Origin: Geobacter sp. AOG2
GTDB taxonomy: Bacteria; Desulfobacterota; Desulfuromonadia; Geobacterales; Pseudopelobacteraceae
Direction: 5' to 3'
Assembly: GCF_019972295.1 (NCBI RefSeq)
Contig: NZ_BLJA01000001.1
Span: 466,049-530,048, forward strand
DNA length: 64,000 nucleotides
Shown: one piece after another, positions 1 through 6,659 of the stretch
Layout of the letters: every line of letters starts with the position of its first letter
Position numbering within the stretch: the first letter of the stretch is position 1
Notes under the pieces: model-generated
Seen by the model: the letters and a program-made list of their open reading frames with translations, nothing else
Told to the model about the DNA's origin: nothing
The model's database searches: none
Made by a program: the position numbers and the translations under genes

Positions 1-1
1 C

Positions 2-1099
2 ATGACCGTCCGCACCATCGCCTGCCTGCCCGCGCTCAGCGGGGCGTGGCAGCGCCCCGGCGGCGGCGTGTTCCCCGGCACCTCCACCGGGGGCGCTTTC
101 CCTCTGCACCGGGTCACGCGGGAGGATTTTTTGGAGCGGCCGGCGCGCCTGGTGAGCATGAACCAACTGGGGGCCGCGCTGACCGAACTGGACGACCCGC
201 CCGTCATGTCCCTGTACGTCTATCACTCCAATCCGGCCGCCGTGACGCCGGACCAGAACGCCGTCATCAGGGGGCTTGAGCGCAACGACCTGTTCACCGT
301 GGTGCACGAGCGTTTCCTGACCGATACGGCCCGCTATGCCGACATCGTCCTGCCTGCCACCTCGTCCCTGGAGCAGTCCGACCTGTTCCGCTGCTATGGC
401 GGCTACCACAGCCAGCGCAGCAGGGCGGCCCTGCCGCCGGTGGGTGAGGCCAAATCCAACTGGGAGGTGTTTTCGCTTCTGGCCGCCGGTATGGGATGGG
501 ACGAACCCTTTTTCAGGCAGTCGGCCGACGACTTGGTGGAACAGTTGTTGGATTTCGACACCCCCTGGCGGGACAGGGAGACGACCCGACGCCTGCGGGA
601 GGGGGAACCGGTGCTGCTGACGCCCCCCTCGAGCCCCAAGGGCGACTGGAAGACCCCCTCCGGCAGGATCGAGATCTTGAACTCCCGGGAGCCGGAGCCG
701 TTGCCGCGCCTGCTTCCCACCCATGCCGCCGGTGACCACCTGCCCCTGCGCCTGCAGTCGGCAACCACCCCATTTGCCCTCAATTCCAGTTTTTACGAGC
801 AGGAAGATTTGCGGGAGAAACAGGGGGGCATGACGCTGATGATGCACCCGCAGGATGCGGCCGGGCGGTCTCTGGCTGATGGCCAGGCAGTGACGGCCCA
901 TAACGGCCTTGGCGAGGTGGCCTTTACCCTGAAGGTCACGGAGCGGGTCCCGGCGGGGACGGTGGTCACGGAAGGGGTCTGGTGGCGGGAGTTTTGCCCC
1001 GGCGAGCGCGGCGTAAACGCCCTGACGTCTCAACGCCTGACCGACGGCGGGAGAGGGAGCACGTTGTACGACGTGGCGGTGGAGGTGCGGAGGGCGTAA
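2..1099 (+). CDS. Molybdopterin-dependent oxidoreductase, C-terminal part (5' end outside window)
   Basis: This is the last ~365 residues of a molybdenum enzyme of the DMSO reductase superfamily (formate dehydrogenase, nitrate reductase and relatives). The visible part begins inside the catalytic domain (ACLPALSGAW, then a GG-rich stretch and an ADIVLPATSSLEQ-type segment at about residues 112-125). It ends with the molybdopterin-dinucleotide-binding barrel, recognisable by NSSFYEQ and by VNALTSQRLTDGG near the C-terminus. Family members usually exceed 650 residues, so the first half, with any Fe-S site and the Mo-ligand residue (Cys, Ser or Sec), lies to the left. The ATG at position 2 is therefore probably internal. 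The gene is followed by a palindromic repeat and a convergent selB. The substrate cannot be inferred, and whether the Mo ligand is Sec cannot be seen here. Confidence 0.85.
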   Translation: MTVRTIACLPALSGAWQRPGGGVFPGTSTGGAFPLHRVTREDFLERPARLVSMNQLGAALTELDDPPVMSLYVYHSNPAAVTPDQNAVIRGLERNDLFTVVHERFLTDTARYADIVLPATSSLEQSDLFRCYGGYHSQRSRAALPPVGEAKSNWEVFSLLAAGMGWDEPFFRQSADDLVEQLLDFDTPWRDRETTRRLREGEPVLLTPPSSPKGDWKTPSGRIEILNSREPEPLPRLLPTHAAGDHLPLRLQSATTPFALNSSFYEQEDLREKQGGMTLMMHPQDAAGRSLADGQAVTAHNGLGEVAFTLKVTERVPAGTVVTEGVWWREFCPGERGVNALTSQRLTDGGRGSTLYDVAVEVRRA

Positions 1100-1100
1100 G

Positions 1101-1203
1101 CCCCCTCATCCGCCCCTCCGGGGCACCTTCTCCCTGAGGGAGAAGGGAGCAGATTTTTCCCCTCGCCCACCGGGAGAGGGTGGCCGAAGGCCGGGTGAGG
1201 GGA
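1101..1203. repeat. REP-like palindromic repeat between convergent genes
   Basis: The ends form an inverted pair, CCCCTCATCCG at the left and CGGGTGAGGGG at the right, with an internal CTTCTCCCTGAGGGAGAAG hairpin. Sequences of this CCCTCA...TGAGGG type are common intergenic repeats in proteobacteria. It sits between the stop codons of the oxidoreductase and selB and could act as a transcription barrier for both. It is the only copy in this window. Confidence 0.6.
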
Positions 1204-1219
1204 AAGCTGAGGGGATACC

Positions 1220-3130
1220 CTACCTCTTCCGCAGTACCCGTTTGTCCCCCACCCGGATGGTGAGTTTCTCGCTGTCGAAGTATTCCAGGAGCGGGATGAG
1301 GAACTTGCGCGACAGGCCGGTCTGTTCCCGATATTCGGGCGGGGTGATCTCCCCTTTCGCCCGGATGAGGGCCACCAGTTTCTCCCGCAGGCCGTCCAGG
1401 GCCGGGGCGGCGTAGAACAGATCGCTGGAGATGCGCACCGCCTCCCCCTTCCTGACCAAAAGCGCCAGATTGTCGCGGACGGCCTTTTCGTCGCAGCGGA
1501 AGCGCTCCATGATCTCCTTGATCGTCGGCGGCTCGTTGCCCTTCTCCCCCAGGAAGGCGGCTATCTTGCCCGCCAGGCTGTCGCCGGAGGCGGAACTCTG
1601 CACAACCCGCCCGGCGGGTTTGACGATGTCACGTTCGGCGACCAGGGAACCGTCCCGCTCCATGGCCGACAGCAAGGGGGTGAAGAAGCGCTGGTCGCTC
1701 CGCTTGGGCAGCCGCGTTTTGAGTTCTTCCTTGCCCATGCCCTCCTTGAGGGGATTGGCTGCCAGAAAAGCGGTAACCTCGCCCAGCAGGCCGGTCTTCA
1801 AGGTTGCAAACGACTCTCTCGACAGGAAGATGCGCGGCTCCCGGACCATTTGAACGATCTCCCCGCCGGAGAGCAGTCCGGCCAGGGCCGTTTCGACCGC
1901 TTTGCGCGGGAGGCCGGAACGGAGCAGGGTTTCCTCGAAGGTAATCCCGGAGAGCAGGCCTTGGCCGACGAGCAGGGCGCAGATGCGCTGGTGCTCGTCG
2001 CCGCCCATCAATTCCAATAACTGGAGCGCATCTTCGCTGCGCCGGCGCCGGCGGGGGGGGAAGGGGTCCAGCACCACGCCGCCGCCGATCGTGGTGGCGG
2101 GGGAGGCGACCCGCAGGATGTAACTGTCGCCCGGCAAGAGCAGGGCCGGTTCCTTCAGGCGCAACTGCACGAATGCGCTCTCTCCCGGCTGTAGCGTATC
2201 CCGGTCCAGCAGGATCACCTGGGCCGGCACCTCATAGGTGGCGGAGTGGAGCCGCAGGGTGGCGCGATGTTTCAACTCGCGGGGCGCGGAGGCCAGGTGG
2301 TCCAGGCGCGCATCCACGGTCCGGGTGGCCCGGAATACCCCCCGCGGCACGAGCACGTTGCCGCGGTGCACCTGGTCCAGGTCCACGCCTTGCACGTTTA
2401 CCGCCAGGCGCTGCCCGGCCATTCCGGTCTCCACCTTGCTGCCGTGGGCCTGGATGCCGCGCACCCGTCCTTCACGGCCCGAGGGGAGCAGTTCCAGTTC
2501 GTCGCCCACCTTGATCTCGCCCGAGAGCAGGGTGCCGGTCACCACCGTGCCGAAACCGGCCATGGTGAAAACCCTGTCCACCGGCAGGCGGAAATATCCT
2601 TCCCGCCGTTTCTCCGCACTCTGCTCAGCCAGCCTGGCCAGTTCGGCCCTCAGCGCATCCAACCCCTCACCGGTACGGGCGGACACCGGCATGATCGGCG
2701 CATTTTCCAGAAAACTGCCGGTCGTGAATTCCCGCACCTCCTCGGTCACCAGGGCCAGCCAGTCCGGGTCGACCATGTCCCGCTTGGTCAGGGCGACCAG
2801 GCCGCTCTTCACCCCCAGAAGCCTCAGGATATCCAGATGTTCCCGGGTTTGAGGCATGATCCCCTCGTCGGCGGCGATCACCAGCATGACCAGGTCCATG
2901 CCTCCTACGCCGGCCACCATGGCGCGCACGAATTTTTCGTGGCCCGGTACGTCCACAATACCGAAGACGATGCCGCCCGGCAGCTCAAGATGGGCGAACC
3001 CCAGCTCAATGGTGATGCCGCGGGCCTTCTCCTCTTTGAGACGGTCGGTGTCGATGCCGGTCAGGGCCTTGACCAGCGAGGTCTTGCCATGGTCGATATG
3101 TCCGGCGGTGCCGAGGATGAGGTGTTTCAT
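1220..3130 (-). CDS. selB: Selenocysteine-specific elongation factor SelB, copy 1
   Basis: SelB is a cytosolic GTPase that carries selenocysteyl-tRNA(Sec) to the ribosome when a UGA is followed by a SECIS hairpin. The 636-residue product has the G1 motif GHIDHGKTS (residues 10-18), G3 DVPGHEKF and G4 TKRD. These are followed by EF-Tu-like beta-barrel domains II/III ([11 protein letters not shown]) and a C-terminal array of winged helices that bind SECIS RNA (ends [16 protein letters not shown]). The start at 3130 has an AAGGA ribosome site 6-7 nt upstream, just beside an interspersed repeat. A second selB of the same length lies at 48507. Over the first 60 residues the two differ at about five positions, and the last ~35 residues are also nearly identical. 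There is no selA or selD in the window. Confidence 0.96.
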   Translation of the reverse strand: MKHLILGTAGHIDHGKTSLVKALTGIDTDRLKEEKARGITIELGFAHLELPGGIVFGIVDVPGHEKFVRAMVAGVGGMDLVMLVIAADEGIMPQTREHLDILRLLGVKSGLVALTKRDMVDPDWLALVTEEVREFTTGSFLENAPIMPVSARTGEGLDALRAELARLAEQSAEKRREGYFRLPVDRVFTMAGFGTVVTGTLLSGEIKVGDELELLPSGREGRVRGIQAHGSKVETGMAGQRLAVNVQGVDLDQVHRGNVLVPRGVFRATRTVDARLDHLASAPRELKHRATLRLHSATYEVPAQVILLDRDTLQPGESAFVQLRLKEPALLLPGDSYILRVASPATTIGGGVVLDPFPPRRRRRSEDALQLLELMGGDEHQRICALLVGQGLLSGITFEETLLRSGLPRKAVETALAGLLSGGEIVQMVREPRIFLSRESFATLKTGLLGEVTAFLAANPLKEGMGKEELKTRLPKRSDQRFFTPLLSAMERDGSLVAERDIVKPAGRVVQSSASGDSLAGKIAAFLGEKGNEPPTIKEIMERFRCDEKAVRDNLALLVRKGEAVRISSDLFYAAPALDGLREKLVALIRAKGEITPPEYREQTGLSRKFLIPLLEYFDSEKLTIRVGDKRVLRKR

Positions 3131-3146
3131 GGGATGTTCCTTCAGG

Positions 3147-3286
3147 AGGTTGTTGAAAAACAGCCATCTCGTCGCCGTCCTCGAAGCCTCTTTTGTGCGG
3201 CGTAGCGCTGCTACGCCTCCGCAGGGTATTCTGCGGGTGCGGCGATCTGGCTATTTTTGAACAACCTGAGTTTTCCAACAGTCTGC
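3147..3286 (+). repeat. Interspersed element copy A (nested inverted ends)
   Basis: The left end AGGTTGTTGAAAAACAGCCA pairs, with two mismatches, to TGGCTATTTTTGAACAACCT near the right end. An outer tail, TTTTCCAACAGTCTG, repeats part of the left end again in inverted form. The core carries the perfect hairpin GGCGTAGC-GCT-GCTACGCC. The element lies between selB copy 1 and the response regulator, with its left end 16 nt upstream of the selB start codon. Six more copies occur in the window. Confidence 0.85.
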
Positions 3287-3325
3287 CAGGATTCAGTCCC
3301 GTAAGGGGGGACGGGGAAAGGGGTG

Positions 3326-4033
3326 CTATGCTTGCCGGTTGAAGCGATACCCCACCCCGCGCACGGTCTGGAAATGGACCGGTTTGCCGGGATCGGGCTC
3401 GAAGTACCTGCGCAGGCGGACGATGAAGTTGTCCAGGGTTCTGGTTTCGGTGTCGCTGGTGTAGCCCCATACCGATTGGAGCAGCTCGCCCCGCGGGATG
3501 ATCTCGCCTTCCTTCTGGAAAAAGAGCGCAAGGACGCGCACCTCCATCTCGGTCAGGTCGATCTCCCCCTGGGCGGTGCGGGCGCGGTAGGAGAGCAGAA
3601 ATACCTCGTTGTCGCCGAAACGGTATCCCTCCTCGACCGGCTCGGGCCGGTACCAGGAGGAGCGACGCAGCATCCCCTTGACCCGCAACAGAAATTCCAC
3701 CAGGTTGAACGGTTTGGTAAGGTAGTCGTCGGCCCCGTTCTCCAGGCCTTCCACCCGGTCGCTATCCTCGGAGCGAGCGGTCAGCATGAGAATCGGCACG
3801 CGCGGGTCCAGTTTGCGCACGGCGCGGCAGACCTGAAAACCGTCCATGCCGGGTAGCATGACGTCCAGGATGATCAGGTCGAAATGTTCCACCTCCAGGG
3901 TGACCAGCGCCTTTTCACCCGAGTCGAAATGGCTGACGCGGCAGCCCTCCTCCTCAAGGTTGAAACAGATGCCACGCGCCAGATGGATCTCGTCCTCGAC
4001 AAGCATGATGTGGGGTTTGTCGTGTGTCATCAT
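3326..4033 (-). CDS. OmpR/PhoB-family response regulator
   Basis: This two-domain DNA-binding response regulator has a receiver with acidic pocket VEDE, phospho-acceptor in LIILDVMLPGMDGF and the conserved Lys in DYLTKPF. A winged-helix output domain follows, ending GVGYRFNRQA. The upstream frame is open to 4087, but the double ATG at 4033/4030 preceded by TTGAGG is the sensible start (about 235 residues), placing it 10 nt after the histidine kinase stop. It is the partner of that kinase, and the order is binding protein, kinase, regulator on the minus strand. Target genes are unknown. The upstream binding-protein gene is an obvious candidate. Confidence 0.92.
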   Translation of the reverse strand: MMTHDKPHIMLVEDEIHLARGICFNLEEEGCRVSHFDSGEKALVTLEVEHFDLIILDVMLPGMDGFQVCRAVRKLDPRVPILMLTARSEDSDRVEGLENGADDYLTKPFNLVEFLLRVKGMLRRSSWYRPEPVEEGYRFGDNEVFLLSYRARTAQGEIDLTEMEVRVLALFFQKEGEIIPRGELLQSVWGYTSDTETRTLDNFIVRLRRYFEPDPGKPVHFQTVRGVGYRFNRQA

Positions 4034-4043
4034 ACGATTAACC

Positions 4044-4979
4044 TCAAGCAGCGGGGATTTTGATGGTAAAGGTGCTGCCTTTGCCAAGTCCTGCGCTTGT
4101 TACCGCAACCGTTCCGCCGTATCCCTTGACGACCGACTGGACGATATACAGCCCCAGCCCGGTCCCCCGAACATGTTCGCCTGCCTGTCGGACGCGGTAG
4201 AACATCTCGAAGACCTTTTTCAACTCCTTCTTTTCCAGGCCGCGCCCGCAGTCCTTGACCGAGAGGACGAGCTGCGTCCCCGACCTGGCCAGGGTCACGG
4301 AGATATCGGGACTTTCCGGCGAATAGAGTTCGGCGTTTTCAAAGAGGTTGCGCAGCACCATGCCCATCTCTTCCGGATCGATGGATGCCTTGAGCCCCGC
4401 TTCCGACTCCAGGGAGATGTTCCCACCCTGGGGGAGCCTGCTCCGTTCCCGTTCCACCTGCTCCTCCAGCAGCGCCGAAACGTCGGTCAGACGCCGCTCG
4501 GGCGGTTTGCGGCGCTGATCCAGGCGCGCCGCCATGAGCAGGTTATTGATCAGGTAGTGCAGTCGCTCCGTATCGGCCAGCATGGTGCCCACGAAGTTGT
4601 CCAGCCTCTCTTCCGGCGGCCGCCGCAGGCGGATGGTTTCCAGGTGGAGCTGGATGGATGCCAGGGGAGATTTCAGTTCATGGGTAACCTGGGAGATGAT
4701 GTTGCGTTGTTGGGCGTACAGGTTCGACTGGCGGTTCCAGTAGTGAAAGATGACGTACACGCCGACCAGGATGGCCACCAGCATGACCAGTCCTTCGACC
4801 ATGACCGGCCAGTTGTACCCCTGGCCCAGCAGCTCCGGCCGATACTTCTCCGCCAGGTTGCGGAACTCGCGATGTTTGCCGATGAACCAGTAGATCCAGC
4901 AGACCACCAGGGTGATCCAGACCACCTGGACGGCGATCAAGGCCATGACCGGATTGAATAAACGCCGGAGCAGTCGCAT
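4044..4979 (-). CDS. Membrane sensor histidine kinase
   Basis: The 311-residue inner-membrane kinase has two N-terminal membrane segments (about residues 10-33 and 60-82) flanking a very short periplasmic stretch of some 25 residues. The dimerisation/phospho-acceptor helix has the H-box SQVTHELKSPLAS (His near residue 99). The ATPase domain shows the N-box LRNLFENAELYS, the G1 box VKDCGRGL, an F-box KVFEMFYR and the G2 box GTGLGLYIV. Its start lies 1 nt past the stop of the substrate-binding-protein gene, so the two are very likely co-translated. The small sensor loop suggests membrane or protein-protein sensing rather than direct ligand binding. Sensing through the adjacent binding protein is an inference. 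Confidence 0.9.
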   Translation of the reverse strand: MRLLRRLFNPVMALIAVQVVWITLVVCWIYWFIGKHREFRNLAEKYRPELLGQGYNWPVMVEGLVMLVAILVGVYVIFHYWNRQSNLYAQQRNIISQVTHELKSPLASIQLHLETIRLRRPPEERLDNFVGTMLADTERLHYLINNLLMAARLDQRRKPPERRLTDVSALLEEQVERERSRLPQGGNISLESEAGLKASIDPEEMGMVLRNLFENAELYSPESPDISVTLARSGTQLVLSVKDCGRGLEKKELKKVFEMFYRVRQAGEHVRGTGLGLYIVQSVVKGYGGTVAVTSAGLGKGSTFTIKIPAA

Positions 4980-4980
4980 G

Positions 4981-5889
4981 TCAGTGAAACGCCATGAGCA
5001 GTTTTCTTATATTTATCTGCATCATCTCAAGGTAGTTGCCGTTCATTATGCCCGCGTGCTCATTTCCCATCACCCCCAGCGGCACAATGGTGGCGTCGAT
5101 CCTCTTGGCGATCTGCGTGAGCGGCCGGCTGGGAGGGCGGTGGTTGCGGAAAATGAGGTGGACTCCGGCAAGCCTGCCCCTGGCGATCATCCTCGACATC
5201 CTTTCGGCGCTGATCTCCGTCTTTTCATCGGGTACGATCACCTCTACGGGCACCAGGCCGTAGCGGTTGAAGAGGAAGTTCCAGGCCCCTGTTTGGGCCA
5301 TGAACGGCTTGGGAGGCATCTGCGCCAGCAGGGCGCCGGTCTCGTTATCCATCTTCGAGAGTTCAAAAAAGAGGCGGCGGAAGTTGCGCCTGAAATCCGC
5401 CGCCCGGATGGGGCGCAGTTCGGAAAGCGCCTGCAATACCGCGGGTGCGATGCGGTCGCGTACGATCCGGGGGTCCAGCCAGACATAGAGTTGCGGGATG
5501 GATGAGCCGGCCGGTTCGCGCGGACCGGCAAAACGGTTCGCAACGGCAAGATCCTCCTGGCGGGCGGCATTGATGACCGATACGTTTGCACCGGCCGCCG
5601 CAATGAGACGGTCACTCCAGGGGTCGCCACCCTCTCCGATACGGATAACCAGCTCCGTGCCCCTCATCTTGGCCAGATAGCTTTCGCGAAAAACGTATTC
5701 CGAGGGGTACGCCCCCGGAGCAAGGACTGTCGATACCGCTACATGTCGCCCACCGATCTTACGGACAATGTCACTCAAAGGCGATACCGTGCCGACCGCT
5801 CTGATCGGTTCCTCGGCCGAGGCGGCGAAGGGAAGGACGGTCAGCCAGAGGGTCGCGATCATGACCGTTCTGAATAATGGTGCCATCAT
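4981..5889 (-). CDS. TroA/ZnuA-fold periplasmic binding protein with unusual metal site
   Basis: This is a 302-residue secreted protein with a clear signal peptide (cleavage near AASAEE). It resembles the cluster-9 metal ABC-transporter binding proteins (ZnuA/TroA): VGTVSPLSDIVRKIGG, a APGAYPSEYVF segment, YVWLDPRIV and NRYGLVPVEV occur in the family order. The usual His ligands appear to be replaced: Ser at the PHxYEP position (about residue 63), Val in the xHxWLDP motif and Thr in the HDA motif. The C-terminal acidic ligand region reads IFRNHRPP. No permease or ATPase genes adjoin; instead a histidine kinase and response regulator follow directly. A sensory accessory role is plausible, and classical Zn/Mn uptake is doubtful. 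The start at 5889 has AAGGAG six nt upstream. Confidence 0.8.
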   Translation of the reverse strand: MMAPLFRTVMIATLWLTVLPFAASAEEPIRAVGTVSPLSDIVRKIGGRHVAVSTVLAPGAYPSEYVFRESYLAKMRGTELVIRIGEGGDPWSDRLIAAAGANVSVINAARQEDLAVANRFAGPREPAGSSIPQLYVWLDPRIVRDRIAPAVLQALSELRPIRAADFRRNFRRLFFELSKMDNETGALLAQMPPKPFMAQTGAWNFLFNRYGLVPVEVIVPDEKTEISAERMSRMIARGRLAGVHLIFRNHRPPSRPLTQIAKRIDATIVPLGVMGNEHAGIMNGNYLEMMQINIRKLLMAFH

Positions 5890-5909
5890 CTACAGCTCCT
5901 TATGAAGGC

Positions 5910-5939
5910 TTGCGTATAACCGTGTTATTCTGTTATAAA
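5910..5939 (+). promoter_or_regulatory. Sigma-70-like promoter with inverted half-sites in a divergent region
   Basis: TTGCGT, 18 nt, TATAAA precede the + strand membrane-protein gene. The same stretch carries TATAAC and GTTATA half-sites 11 nt apart plus ATAAC-CGT-GTTAT, the kind of A+T-rich dyad bound by Fur/Zur-type repressors. It lies between the metal-binding-protein-like gene (minus) and the membrane gene (plus). The assignment to a regulator family is inference only. Confidence 0.35.
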
Positions 5940-5990
5940 CTCAGGGCGCCGCCAACGCAATTCATTAATAGCATTGCGGAGAATAAATCC

Positions 5991-6473
5991 ATGCCCAATC
6001 CTGATGCCAAACGGATTAACCGCACCATGATGATTTACCGCGTCGTCCAGGCCCTGTTGATTGCCCTGCTGGCGTATATGGCGTTCAATTTTCAGAGGTT
6101 GTTCGCCCTGCGTGGCCGGCCGGATCAATTCGTAACCGGCATCATTGCCGCCATCGTGGTCCAGGTGATCCTCATCTATCCGGTGTATCGGCTCGCCTGG
6201 CGGGACGCCGGGCTCGAGATCGAAGGGAGTGTCCCCGGACTGTCCATCGACCAGTTGGCCGCCTTGCGCAAAAAACGCCTGTTGGGCGACCTGTGGAAAT
6301 TCTGCGCCGTCGCTTTTTTTATCATCTTTGTCGCCCTGGCGCCTGACCAGGCAAAGGCCCAGGGAGCACCATTGGTGCTTTCCAGTGTCCTGTTCTCGTT
6401 CCTCTTTGCCTGTCTCTCCTATTTCCAGTGCTTCAACTTCAGCGTCAGGAAGCGGATGAAGCAAGGCCTCTAA
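5991..6473 (+). CDS. Conserved hypothetical four-helix membrane protein
   Basis: I do not recognise a functional family. The frame is open from 5877, but the ATG at 5991 follows GCGGAG at a good distance and gives a 160-residue protein. Four hydrophobic stretches are visible: about residues 14-36 (VVQALLIALLAYMAFNF), 45-66, 90-108 and 117-137. The linker DAGLEIEGSVPGLSIDQLA lies between helices 2 and 3, and the C-terminus is basic. It is an inner-membrane protein with no catalytic motif that I can see. Its stop codon is followed 1 nt later by an interspersed element, which separates it from the convergent helicase gene. Confidence 0.7.
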   Translation: MPNPDAKRINRTMMIYRVVQALLIALLAYMAFNFQRLFALRGRPDQFVTGIIAAIVVQVILIYPVYRLAWRDAGLEIEGSVPGLSIDQLAALRKKRLLGDLWKFCAVAFFIIFVALAPDQAKAQGAPLVLSSVLFSFLFACLSYFQCFNFSVRKRMKQGL

Positions 6474-6474
6474 G

Positions 6475-6652
6475 AGGCTGTTGAAAAACAGCCATCTTAG
6501 CGCCTATCGGCGTCCCGCTGAACGGGATGACTACGCTATCGCTCCGTCACCGATAATTATGCTCACGCATAATTATACGCCGCCATCCTCGAAAGCCCCC
6601 TTGTACGGCGATCTGATTATTTTTGAACAACCGTGGTTTTTCAACAGCCTGC
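6475..6652 (+). repeat. Interspersed element copy B (long variant)
   Basis: The left end GGCTGTTGAAAAACAGCC is matched by an outer TTTTTCAACAGCC tail at the right and an inner TATTTTTGAACAACC. The interior differs from copies A, D, E and F: it has GCCTATCGGCGTCCCGCT, a CACCGATAATTATGCTCACG segment and ATAATTATACGCCG, nearly identical to copy G. It fills the space between two convergent stop codons almost completely (1 nt and 7 nt left over). Confidence 0.82.
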
Positions 6653-6659
6653 TAAGGCC

